A stretch of 64,000 nt of DNA, from the NCBI GenBank assembly GCA_918797485.1, contig CAKKNE010000005.1, positions 4,960,001 through 5,024,000 on the forward strand. Direction: 5' to 3'. The position numbers and the translations under genes are program-made. Positions 46,627 through 54,582 of the stretch are shown here, one piece after another; within the stretch, counting starts at the first letter, position 1; each line of letters begins with the position of its first letter. This stretch comes from Pelagomonas calceolata (Eukaryota > Sar > Pelagophyceae > Pelagomonadales > Pelagomonadaceae). A model generated the notes under the pieces. The model searched no databases and had not been told where the DNA came from. It saw nothing but the letters and a program-made list of their open reading frames with translations.

Positions 46627-47448
46627 TTAGGTCCAGCGCGACGCCGTCGACGCGAGCGCCCTATCCATCAAAGGGTTCGGATACAAGCTCGTAGAGCGCG
46701 CTATTGCCAGGTCCTGGGGCCGTCGACAGTCCAGGTCCTGGGAGTGCAGACCGCACTTAGTTTGTATCGACGGCGGCGCGTAGTCCGGCAAACGAGTCGA
46801 GTCCTGGTACGTCGTCCGATCCAGCTCCGTGCCCAGTGAACCACAAACTTCATCAGCGAAGCGCACGCGCCGGCCCGAATTCACCGCTTTTAAGTAAGCC
46901 GGCGTGCGGTTGTGGTCAGTTCCCGTAAAACGTTGAGACTGGTAGTCGACGACGACGGGGCACCCATTTTGATAAGTGATGTGCGGGCCCTTTGGCAGAA
47001 CAACAGGGGGCCTTTTCTTGGGCTTCGGCGTCCAGCACTCCTTGAGTCGACCGCCGCTCCTCCCTCTCTCCCGCATGTACAACCGCTCGGCAGCAAAGGT
47101 CCGCTCCAACATAATGTCCTCGTAGGCGTACGATAATCTAGTGAGCTCCTCGAGGGAGTAGGACCTATTACAAAAGTCTCCTTTCCACGCCGGGTCCTGC
47201 CTTTGGAGGTCGGCGGGGCCGCGGCAGCTACATGGTCTAGGTCCGGAACACTGGCAGCCGGCGCCGTAGTAATTGAGTAAAGGCGCCTTCTCCGCATCCG
47301 CCCTCTTGGGCAGCACGACGTGGACTCTGCCGCCTAAGTTGACGACCTTCGGCGGCTCCGCTCTTGGACGTGGCTTGCGCCGCCGGCGGTTCGCCGTGGG
47401 CGAGCGGGAGCGCCGCCGCGTACCGGTCTTCGGCCGGCGCGGCGGCAT
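46627..47448 (-). CDS. Unknown Arg-rich protein with a PP1-docking-like motif
   Basis: 273 residues. The N-terminus is strongly basic (RRRSRSPTANRRRRKPRPR). A cysteine cluster follows (GAGCQCSGPRPCSCRG), then LTRLSYAYEDIMLERTFAAERLYMRERG and GPHITYQNGCPVVVDYQSQRFTG. The C-terminal third contains SGRRVRFADEV, a clear RVxF-type docking site for protein phosphatase 1, and TTYQDSTRLPDYAPP, whose form resembles repeats of flagellar or axonemal proteins. No family recognised. The promoter motif at 47703 lies between this gene and Nuf2. Confidence 0.6.
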   Translation of the reverse strand: MPPRRPKTGTRRRSRSPTANRRRRKPRPRAEPPKVVNLGGRVHVVLPKRADAEKAPLLNYYGAGCQCSGPRPCSCRGPADLQRQDPAWKGDFCNRSYSLEELTRLSYAYEDIMLERTFAAERLYMRERGRSGGRLKECWTPKPKKRPPVVLPKGPHITYQNGCPVVVDYQSQRFTGTDHNRTPAYLKAVNSGRRVRFADEVCGSLGTELDRTTYQDSTRLPDYAPPSIQTKCGLHSQDLDCRRPQDLAIARSTSLYPNPLMDRALASTASRWT

Positions 47449-47702
47449 CGTTCGCTTGCGTCAGCTCTGGTAGTGGTGCCACGCGAGTATACGACTGTGT
47501 ATGAAGTCCGCACGACACGACGACGCCGGGGGCAGCCTCTCAGCCCCTTCTGCGCGCGGCCACGAGCCGGTCGTGGCAGAGCGCGCTGTGCTTGTGCGCT
47601 GTGCGCTCTCGCGCAGCAAAACAGGTTCTAGTAGGAGTGCTCAATCGCGCGGCAGGTATCGCTCACGTCCAGGATTGCGTGGCCATGCGTGAGCACCGCT
47701 TG

Positions 47703-47724
47703 CTAGTGTCTTACAGCACGCTAG
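47703..47724 (+). promoter_or_regulatory. Recurrent promoter motif, copy 12
   Basis: CTAGTGTCTTAC, AGC, ACGCTAG. Between divergent ATGs at 47448 (minus, 255 bp) and 47901 (plus, 177 bp). Confidence 0.65.
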
Positions 47725-47900
47725 TTTGGCGCGCTTTTGCTTTGACAGAGCCAAAGCACCGGCCACGGCTCAAATTACGAGCCGTGTGGCATCGACAGTA
47801 GCGACACCAGTCGCCTTGCTCCGGGCGCGCGGCGAGGCAAGCGCGTCTCGCGGCTAGCGCACCTCAAAACACGCCAAGAGCGCATCCCGCCGCGCACACC

Positions 47901-49220
47901 ATGTTCTCCTTCCCCTTACTGACGAACGCCGAGATCTTGGCATGCCTCGACGAGTTAGAGTTAGGCTTCACGGAGGCCATGCTCCTAAACCCGGAGAAGC
48001 ACCGCGACGAGGTGCGCAACGTCTTCGAGCAGCTCGCCGAGCTGTGCTGCGGTTTATCCCGAGAAGATGTAGCAAGGCACGCGCGCATCGACGTGGACAG
48101 ATTGCCGTACGCGCAGCTCCACGAGGAGAGCGTCGTGGAATTAGCTGTTTTCCGAGGCGTCGCGGATCTGCTGAGGAGATCCGGCGTGGCCGACTTCGGG
48201 CTGCGGGACTGGCACGCGCCCTCCACCAAACGCCTCAAGAAGCATTTGAGTGGTGTGATCAATTTTGCTAAATTTCGGGAAGACCGATTGGCGGAGTACG
48301 TGCAATTGTGCCAGCAGCGCGACGCGATCATCGAGGACGCTTCAAATGCGCAGCGGGACGCGCTGGAGGCGCAGGACGAGGTTTCCAATGTGGAGCGGGA
48401 GACCTACGACGCTCGTCAAGAGGTCGCGTCCGCAGAAGACGCCACTGCCGTTTTCGAGACCGACGCCGCGGCGTTTGGTCGGATTGTTGCGTCCGCCTCC
48501 GAGAAACGAGACGATTTAGTAGATGCCGCTCGTGTATTGGCGGAGGACATCACAAATTCGTTAGAAGAAGTTAGGTTGCGAGACGAGGAATGCGCGCGGC
48601 TCCGGGACACCGCGCCCGTGCAGACGCCCGAGGAACTCGAAAGTAGGATCGCGGCCATGCACCAGGAGTTGGAGGCCATTGATTCAGCGCATGCCGACCA
48701 CTCTTCCGAATTGGAGCGGGCCATGACTGAAGCGAGGCGCTGCGCCGAGGCCGCGCCATTGATCCAGCGATGCGCTTCTGCCGTCGAAGCTGTGGAAGCG
48801 GACGTCGCGGCGCATCGCGCGCGGTTAGCTGAATTACGGGACGTCGAGAGGCAAGGCGATGGGGCAAGGGCCGAAATCAGGCAGCTCGACGACTGTCTCA
48901 AAGTGGCCGACGGCAACGCGGACTTGGCGCGGAAACGAGTTGATGATTGTGCCGAGCAAGCTAGATTGCGGGCCGACCGGGACGCGCGCGCGTTATCGGT
49001 CTTGCGGGACGAGCTCCAGCGGTTAGAAAGGGAGGCCGCTCCTAGACAAGCGTTGAGGCGCCACCTCGAAGCTCGAGCGGTAGAAGTGAGGAAGAATGTA
49101 CAGGTCGAGGACGTGGCCGAGGACGCGTGGATCGACGCGTGTGCTGCCGATTTGGCGGCGGCGCTGCGGGCGACGCACGCGTGCGCGCGCGAGCTGCCGC
49201 CGCCGCCGGTCCTCGCGTAG
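47901..49220 (+). CDS. NUF2: Kinetochore protein Nuf2
   Basis: 439 residues. Nuf2 pairs with Ndc80 and binds microtubules at the outer kinetochore. The N-terminal calponin-homology domain is well conserved: FPLLTNAEILACLDELELGFTEAMLLNPEKHRDEVRNVFEQL, then YAQLHEESVVELAVFRGVADLLRRSGVADFGLRDW and KRLKKHLSGVINFAKFREDRL. The remainder is a long coiled coil (about 140-430), as expected for dimerisation with Ndc80. Length matches the family. Confidence 0.93.
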   Translation: MFSFPLLTNAEILACLDELELGFTEAMLLNPEKHRDEVRNVFEQLAELCCGLSREDVARHARIDVDRLPYAQLHEESVVELAVFRGVADLLRRSGVADFGLRDWHAPSTKRLKKHLSGVINFAKFREDRLAEYVQLCQQRDAIIEDASNAQRDALEAQDEVSNVERETYDARQEVASAEDATAVFETDAAAFGRIVASASEKRDDLVDAARVLAEDITNSLEEVRLRDEECARLRDTAPVQTPEELESRIAAMHQELEAIDSAHADHSSELERAMTEARRCAEAAPLIQRCASAVEAVEADVAAHRARLAELRDVERQGDGARAEIRQLDDCLKVADGNADLARKRVDDCAEQARLRADRDARALSVLRDELQRLEREAAPRQALRRHLEARAVEVRKNVQVEDVAEDAWIDACAADLAAALRATHACARELPPPPVLA

Positions 49221-49565
49221 GTGGTACTAAGTTCCGGTGGGGGAGCTCGTGCTTACTCGCGGCCCGGGGCGCGCGCCGTCAATGAAAACAGGCCCAAGAA
49301 AGCACCGCCCCGCGGGTACTGCGTCCGAGCTGGCTTTCTATTGCAGTGCTAGGATTCTGGAGCCCTGCGGTCGCCGATTCTGATGCACGATCGTGCGGGG
49401 CCTCCAACCTCGCGGCCGCCGTGAATGCATTTGCTGTTCACTACGTTCCGGCTCACGCACGCAGTGGAATTATGCAAGGATAGCTTGAAACACTCAATCA
49501 CTCCCTACCGCCGTCTCCTATCACCACGCCCCCAGCCAAACTCGCCCCCACGCCTCACTGCAGCC
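49221..49565. other. Upstream region of the nucleoside hydrolase gene
   Basis: 345 bp between a 3' end and a 5' end. No recurrent promoter motif, repeat or RNA gene recognised; an ATG-led frame extending from 49425 looks like untranslated leader. Confidence 0.4.
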
Positions 49566-50912
49566 ATGGGCAATTGTGGGAGCAAAAAGGGCGTGGAGAC
49601 GCTGCCGACGCCGCCGACGAAAACGAGCACGGGCGGGAGCGACGTTACGAGCAGCACGACCAGCATAAGGGCGGCCGAGACCTCGCCCCAGAAACTGCCG
49701 GCGCCGCCGACGTCGCCGCTCACCCCCCCAAAGCCGCCGGCGAAGACGCGCGCCCTCGTCTTCACGGACGCCGGCGCCGATCTGGACGATGAGATGGCTT
49801 TGCTACTCGCGAAGGCGTTGATTGACGCGGACCAATTATCACTCGAAGCAGTAGTGTGCACGCTACACCCGGCAAAAAGACGCGCGCAACTCGTGCGAGG
49901 CACACTCGACGCCTTAGGGTTGAGCGACGTCCCTGTTATTGTAGGGAGCGACGGCGGCGACGCGCAGAAGCAGCAGACGGCGCCCGCGCCGGAGGACCAC
50001 GACTACATCCCCGGAGACGATGATGAGAGAACTAAATCACTGAAGAGCATGAGCGAGGTGCACGAGCTGCTCGAACGAGTCGCGCCGCATTCCATTTCCA
50101 TCGTTATTTTGGCTTCACTTAAAGATGCTGCTTCTCTGTTAAAACGGAATGAGAGATTGTTCGTCAATAAAGTGCGAGACGTGACGATCATGGGCGGCGT
50201 GCGCTGGCCCGTCTCATCATTCGCAGAGCCGGACTCGGCCCACAACAACTCCTTTGATATGAAAGCTTCGGAGTACTTCTACAGACGGTGCCAAGAGCTC
50301 GGAGTGCCATTGATAGTTGTCGGTAGAGATGCGTGCTACGAGGTCGCCGCGCCGAAGGACATCTATGAAGAGTTGGGAAATACCGAGAGCGAAATAGGTA
50401 AACGACTAAGGGACGCGGCGCATGAAACAATCGACGATTTACGAAGGCGGGCGGCCTCGACCGGTGCCGAGAGGCGAGGCCTACCGAGCAGGTGCGACGC
50501 CCAGTGGTTCGCCGACAACTTTTGCCACGGCAACCCCGAGGTACTCGTAAGGCCCTTACAGGAGTCGGTCTGGGATTTAGTCGTGGCTTTTAACCTGTAT
50601 GACGTCGTCGCGCTGGCTTTGGCCGTACCTTTGTTGCGGGAGGCCTTCGTCTCTCCTCAGTGTGTGGTGGAGGTGAATGGCGTCTCTCATTGCTTCGTGG
50701 GCTGCGCGCCGGGCGCGCCGGCGTTCCGGTCCGCGAAGGCGCGTCGAGCTTGTGCTAAATTGGTCGCGGAGGGGCCGCTGAAGGGCCACGCGACGCGGTG
50801 CGCCGACGGGGACATTCCCGCGATGCGCGACTCGTCTCTAGTTTTTACGGACGGGAAGCTCCAGCTCGCCGGGGCCGCGTTGTTCGGGGACGTTTTGAGG
50901 GAGGCGCGGTGA
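49566..50912 (+). CDS. Nucleoside hydrolase-like protein with N-terminal lipid anchor signal
   Basis: 448 residues from the ATG at 49566 (the frame is open to 49425, but the next Met begins MGNCGSKKG, an N-myristoylation motif with an adjacent Cys for palmitoylation, so this start is preferred). After a Pro/Thr-rich linker, ALVFTDAGADLDDEMALLLAKAL resembles the calcium-binding N-terminal motif of inosine-uridine nucleoside hydrolases; IVILASLKDAASLL, VRDVTIMGGVRWP and HNNSFDMKASEYFY follow the family order. The canonical DxDxxxDD is altered to TDAGADLDD. These enzymes cleave ribonucleosides to base and ribose. Membrane anchoring would be unusual and is inferred from the motif. Confidence 0.75.
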   Translation: MGNCGSKKGVETLPTPPTKTSTGGSDVTSSTTSIRAAETSPQKLPAPPTSPLTPPKPPAKTRALVFTDAGADLDDEMALLLAKALIDADQLSLEAVVCTLHPAKRRAQLVRGTLDALGLSDVPVIVGSDGGDAQKQQTAPAPEDHDYIPGDDDERTKSLKSMSEVHELLERVAPHSISIVILASLKDAASLLKRNERLFVNKVRDVTIMGGVRWPVSSFAEPDSAHNNSFDMKASEYFYRRCQELGVPLIVVGRDACYEVAAPKDIYEELGNTESEIGKRLRDAAHETIDDLRRRAASTGAERRGLPSRCDAQWFADNFCHGNPEVLVRPLQESVWDLVVAFNLYDVVALALAVPLLREAFVSPQCVVEVNGVSHCFVGCAPGAPAFRSAKARRACAKLVAEGPLKGHATRCADGDIPAMRDSSLVFTDGKLQLAGAALFGDVLREAR

Positions 50913-51031
50913 GACGAGGGGGAGGTTTTGTTTTGTGGTGCCCCGCTATTCGGGAGAAGGGGTTGTTCTAATCTATCGAGTAGTCCGGTATTCTTAGCTA
51001 ACTCGCCGGCGGCGAGACCGTGACAACAAAA

Positions 51032-54000
51032 CTACACGTTACTCGGCGTATCCAACCATTCCTGGGTGAGCTTCGACTTCAGCCGCGCCATAGCCTTCAG
51101 GCTCCCCGTTTGTGTTATGACGTCGTCGCTCTGCAAGCCAGAAACACTATCTTCTGCCGTTTGCTCCATGTCTCCGATGCACGCCATAAACTCCGCCTCG
51201 CCCTCCTTGAGGCCCCCGTACGCCTCCTGGAGCGCCTTCTGGTGGTACAATGACTTGCTCAGCATGCCGTGGATGCCGCGACCCCCGTCGCGCATCGGCT
51301 TGTGGGCCACTCTCTGCTTCTCGCGGGCGACGCGGAGGTCCTTGCACCGCGCCTTGTGCGCCTGCCAGTCGGCCTTTTGGTGATCGCGCGAGCAGTACGC
51401 GACGCATCGGCAGCCCCGACAGAAGAAAAGCTTTTGCGCGGGCGTTTCCACCACGCCGCAGTGCGCGCACGCCCGCGTGGTAGCGACCGCGCTGCGACCG
51501 CCGCCTTCGCCGTCGAGGGCGTCGGCCTGGGACGTCGGAGGAGTGACGCCCCGCGCCTCGAGCCTGCGGCGCGTGGCCGCGTCGAAAGTGTCCCAGCGGA
51601 AGCCGGCCTTCTCCGCGGACGTGAGCTTGTGCAGCCACCGCGCGACGCTGCTCCGCATGACGCCGCGACGGGCCTCCGCGGTTGCCGCGTCCTTGCGCGC
51701 GCAGCGGTCCAGGAGGAAGCGGCCGGACGCGGACGCGGCGAGGAGGTCTCGGACCGCGGCCGCCCAGGGCGCCGCGGCGCCCGCCGCGCCCTTGTAGAGC
51801 CGCGCGGCGGCGAAGATGGCGTCGCACGAAACCACGAGCGCCTCCTCGTCGAGGTCGATGTCGCCGCCGTTCTCGTCCGAGAGCGGGCTGTTCCCGTCAA
51901 GCGCGGCGAGCGCGTATGTCCTCAAGAAACCGCAGACGTCGCCCTCGGCCCGGTCGACCCAGAACTCGGGCGTGTGGAGATGCTCGCGGAACAGTCGCTG
52001 GAAGAGGTGGTGGTGGTCGCTCGACACCGCGACAATCACGGCGCAGGCCACGACCGCGCCGGGTTTCGTTGCGAAATCCGTGCCAAACTTCTCCCGCCGC
52101 CCCGCATCTTCGTCGCCCCAGCCGTAGCGACCGGTGCCGGCCATCCGACCCAACGCGTACTCGAGATAGCGCCCGCCCGCGTAGAGGCCGAGCTCGTGCC
52201 GGTCGGCGGACGCGAGACCGACGAGTCGCGCCGTCGCCGTGTCCCGGAGCTTGCGGCTGGCCGGGCCAACGCCCAGCGCAAGGCGCATCAGGACCGTGAC
52301 GGCAAAGCAACCATAACACCGGGGCGCCTCGTCGCGTTGCGCACTCGCGTCGTCGGGCTCGGCGCCCCGAATAACGGAAAAGGCTCGAGTCACCCCCTTC
52401 GCGCTCATCGAGGCGCCGCCCGAGCGGCGCGCCAGGTGCTCCCTCACGAACACGTCCTCGGCGTCCTCCTCTTCGCGGCACGGGTCTTCGTCGGCGTCGC
52501 AATCGTCGGCTGCGCTCCCGGTGAGCCGCGCCCGGCAGGCGCGGTCGCGGCGGTCGAGGCCGAAGACGTCCCAGCGCGGGGATTCGAGGAAGACGAGGCT
52601 CCGGAGGTCGTCCGACGCCGCGACGGCGCGAAGCGGCAGGCACCGCGCGATCTTGCGGAGCTCCTCCTCGACCATGCCCACCGCCACCTGGGCCCTCGCG
52701 TCGCGGTAGCCGCGCCGCACGACGTGGCAAACGGCGGCAACGGCAGAAACGACGTCGGTGCCGAACCGCGCCAACCGCTTCGGGGACCTCTCGCCCAGGT
52801 GCGCGACGACGTCCATCCGCAAGCGATCGAGCGCAGCCTCGATGCGAGGTCCTATCCCCCTCTTGTCGTCGCTCGCGAGCCAGTCTGACTCATCGACGTG
52901 CGACACGAGCAGCCACGAGCGGCTCGCCCATCGGGACTCCTCGAGGCGGTCCGCGATCGAGCGCCCGTCCACGATGATGCCGTCGCCAGCGCTGTCGCGC
53001 GCGAGCGGCGTCAGGATCTTCGTCGCCTCCATCGCGCCGCCGCTCGGGTCTAGCGCCAAGAGCGCGTCGGCCAGCCGGACGCGCGCGGTGCGCACGTCCG
53101 CCTGGGGCTCTTGGTCAAATTTCAGGTTCGAAGCTTTCGCGGATATCCTGGTCGAGTGAGGCGGCGCTAGTGCCACGGCGAATCGCTCCTTTGCTTTAAC
53201 GTAGGCCAGAACGGTGCCACGCGCGCCGTTCAAGTCCGCCCGTGATACGAGTCCGGTGATTTGTACGCCCCTGCCGACGTCGGCCGCGTCGATGGCTGCC
53301 CGCGCGTCCGCGACGGCTGTCTCGAGAACGGCGCGCGCCGGCCCGTTATAACCGGGTCCGAGGCTGCGCGCGTACCGACCGAGTAGCGCGCGGCAGCGCG
53401 AGAGCCTGGAGAGCGCATTCGCAAGCTCGCCTGCCTCGAAGTGGGCCCGCCGCGCGAGGTCGACGGCGCAGCGCAGCAGGGTCTCTGCCGCCCAGGGCTT
53501 GTCCTCCTCCATAAATACCTCGGCCAGCTTTGAGGCCTTATCTGCCGTGCGCGCCGTGCTCACGGCGTTCGTCACCCAGGCCGGGGGCGCCTCGGCGTAC
53601 CGCAACTGCTCGATGGCCGTGGCGGCAAATGCGGCGGACGCCTCCTGCTGCTTGCGTTGCGCGATGTTTAAGGCGGCGGCCTCCGAGATGTCATTCATGA
53701 TCGCGGCGTTGTCGAAACCCAGGCGCGGCGTCAAAACTTCTATCGCTATTGCCGCGTGTTTCGCGGTGCTGGAGAGGTGCTTTGCGTGCACGCCGGACCC
53801 CTGGAGCGCTTGGAATATGCATTTCGCTCCGTGAAGCCTGTCGAAAAGAGCGCTGATCAGCTGGCCCTCCGACGGAGGCGGCAGGCCCTGGGTCGGCATT
53901 CGTTTAATGGAAAACATGAAACCATCGTAGAAGGTACGGCGTTTGGCTTCGGTGTCCGCCCGGCAGCCCTGCGCGTAATCCAGGTACACTTTGCCGAGTT

Positions 54001-54130
54001 CCGGCATGTCAAACTCATCCGCGATTGCTGCAAGCTTTGTAAACTCGCGTCCAATTTCCTTAAGATTCAATATCCGGCCATAGTCGGTTTGCATAAGCAT
54101 GACATGAGCTGGATTTAGCCCCTCCATCAT
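51032..54130 (-). CDS. Large MYND-finger protein
   Basis: 1032 residues from Met at 54130; the frame is open to 54298, but this start places the ATG 187 bp from the promoter motif, as in other genes. The N-terminal two thirds are alpha-helical and rich in Ala, with a short SH3/KOW-like segment (ITGLVSRADLNGARGTVLAYVKAKERFAVAL) also seen in other algal MYND proteins. The C-terminal MYND finger is complete: ACAHCGVVETPAQKLFFCRGCRCVAYCSRDHQ...HKARC. MYND fingers bind proline-containing peptides in transcription and signalling proteins. No SET domain is visible, so a methyltransferase role is not supported. The last 100 residues form a helical tail. Confidence 0.8.
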   Translation of the reverse strand: MMEGLNPAHVMLMQTDYGRILNLKEIGREFTKLAAIADEFDMPELGKVYLDYAQGCRADTEAKRRTFYDGFMFSIKRMPTQGLPPPSEGQLISALFDRLHGAKCIFQALQGSGVHAKHLSSTAKHAAIAIEVLTPRLGFDNAAIMNDISEAAALNIAQRKQQEASAAFAATAIEQLRYAEAPPAWVTNAVSTARTADKASKLAEVFMEEDKPWAAETLLRCAVDLARRAHFEAGELANALSRLSRCRALLGRYARSLGPGYNGPARAVLETAVADARAAIDAADVGRGVQITGLVSRADLNGARGTVLAYVKAKERFAVALAPPHSTRISAKASNLKFDQEPQADVRTARVRLADALLALDPSGGAMEATKILTPLARDSAGDGIIVDGRSIADRLEESRWASRSWLLVSHVDESDWLASDDKRGIGPRIEAALDRLRMDVVAHLGERSPKRLARFGTDVVSAVAAVCHVVRRGYRDARAQVAVGMVEEELRKIARCLPLRAVAASDDLRSLVFLESPRWDVFGLDRRDRACRARLTGSAADDCDADEDPCREEEDAEDVFVREHLARRSGGASMSAKGVTRAFSVIRGAEPDDASAQRDEAPRCYGCFAVTVLMRLALGVGPASRKLRDTATARLVGLASADRHELGLYAGGRYLEYALGRMAGTGRYGWGDEDAGRREKFGTDFATKPGAVVACAVIVAVSSDHHHLFQRLFREHLHTPEFWVDRAEGDVCGFLRTYALAALDGNSPLSDENGGDIDLDEEALVVSCDAIFAAARLYKGAAGAAAPWAAAVRDLLAASASGRFLLDRCARKDAATAEARRGVMRSSVARWLHKLTSAEKAGFRWDTFDAATRRRLEARGVTPPTSQADALDGEGGGRSAVATTRACAHCGVVETPAQKLFFCRGCRCVAYCSRDHQKADWQAHKARCKDLRVAREKQRVAHKPMRDGGRGIHGMLSKSLYHQKALQEAYGGLKEGEAEFMACIGDMEQTAEDSVSGLQSDDVITQTGSLKAMARLKSKLTQEWLDTPSNV

Positions 54131-54316
54131 CGCGATGTGCCCGGCAGCAGCGATGAGGCCTGTGCTGCCAGCATGGCGTCGCTCTCCCAATATTACAAGC
54201 TGAAAAACTTCGGCGTCGAAAAATGGACGATCACAGCGATCGAGCGAGCAGGCTGCAGCGACGAATGCAAACAAATATGCCTCTGCTGCCGCCACCACCC
54301 AGCTTGGCTTGCCTTG

Positions 54317-54339
54317 CTAGTGTCTTACAAACCGCTAGC
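54317..54339 (+). promoter_or_regulatory. Recurrent promoter motif, copy 13
   Basis: CTAGTGTCTTAC, AAA, CCGCTAGC. Between divergent ATGs at 54130 (minus, 187 bp) and 54583 (plus, 244 bp). Confidence 0.7.
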
Positions 54340-54582
54340 CGTGATCCCTCCGGCAGATATCCTCCCGAGCAAAGACCCGTACGCGACGAGCTCCCGCCTA
54401 AAAAAGAATTGCCAAGCGCCGGGTGCCTGCCAGTTGTCTGCGCTGCGCACAGCGCAGATCATAGCAAAGCACGCGCGACGCACGGGGCAGCCCGCATTCG
54501 TAACGATCGCTGCGGATGGCCAGCCGACGCGTACGACGAACCGCGGGCCCGCTCGGGCAGCCCTGATGGCTGAGCAGACAAT

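Noticed and set aside
51269-52888. 539-residue plus-strand ORF antisense to the MYND gene
   Set aside because: Arg/Ala/Glu-rich shadow of the GC-rich opposite strand; no domains, while the minus strand encodes a complete MYND finger.
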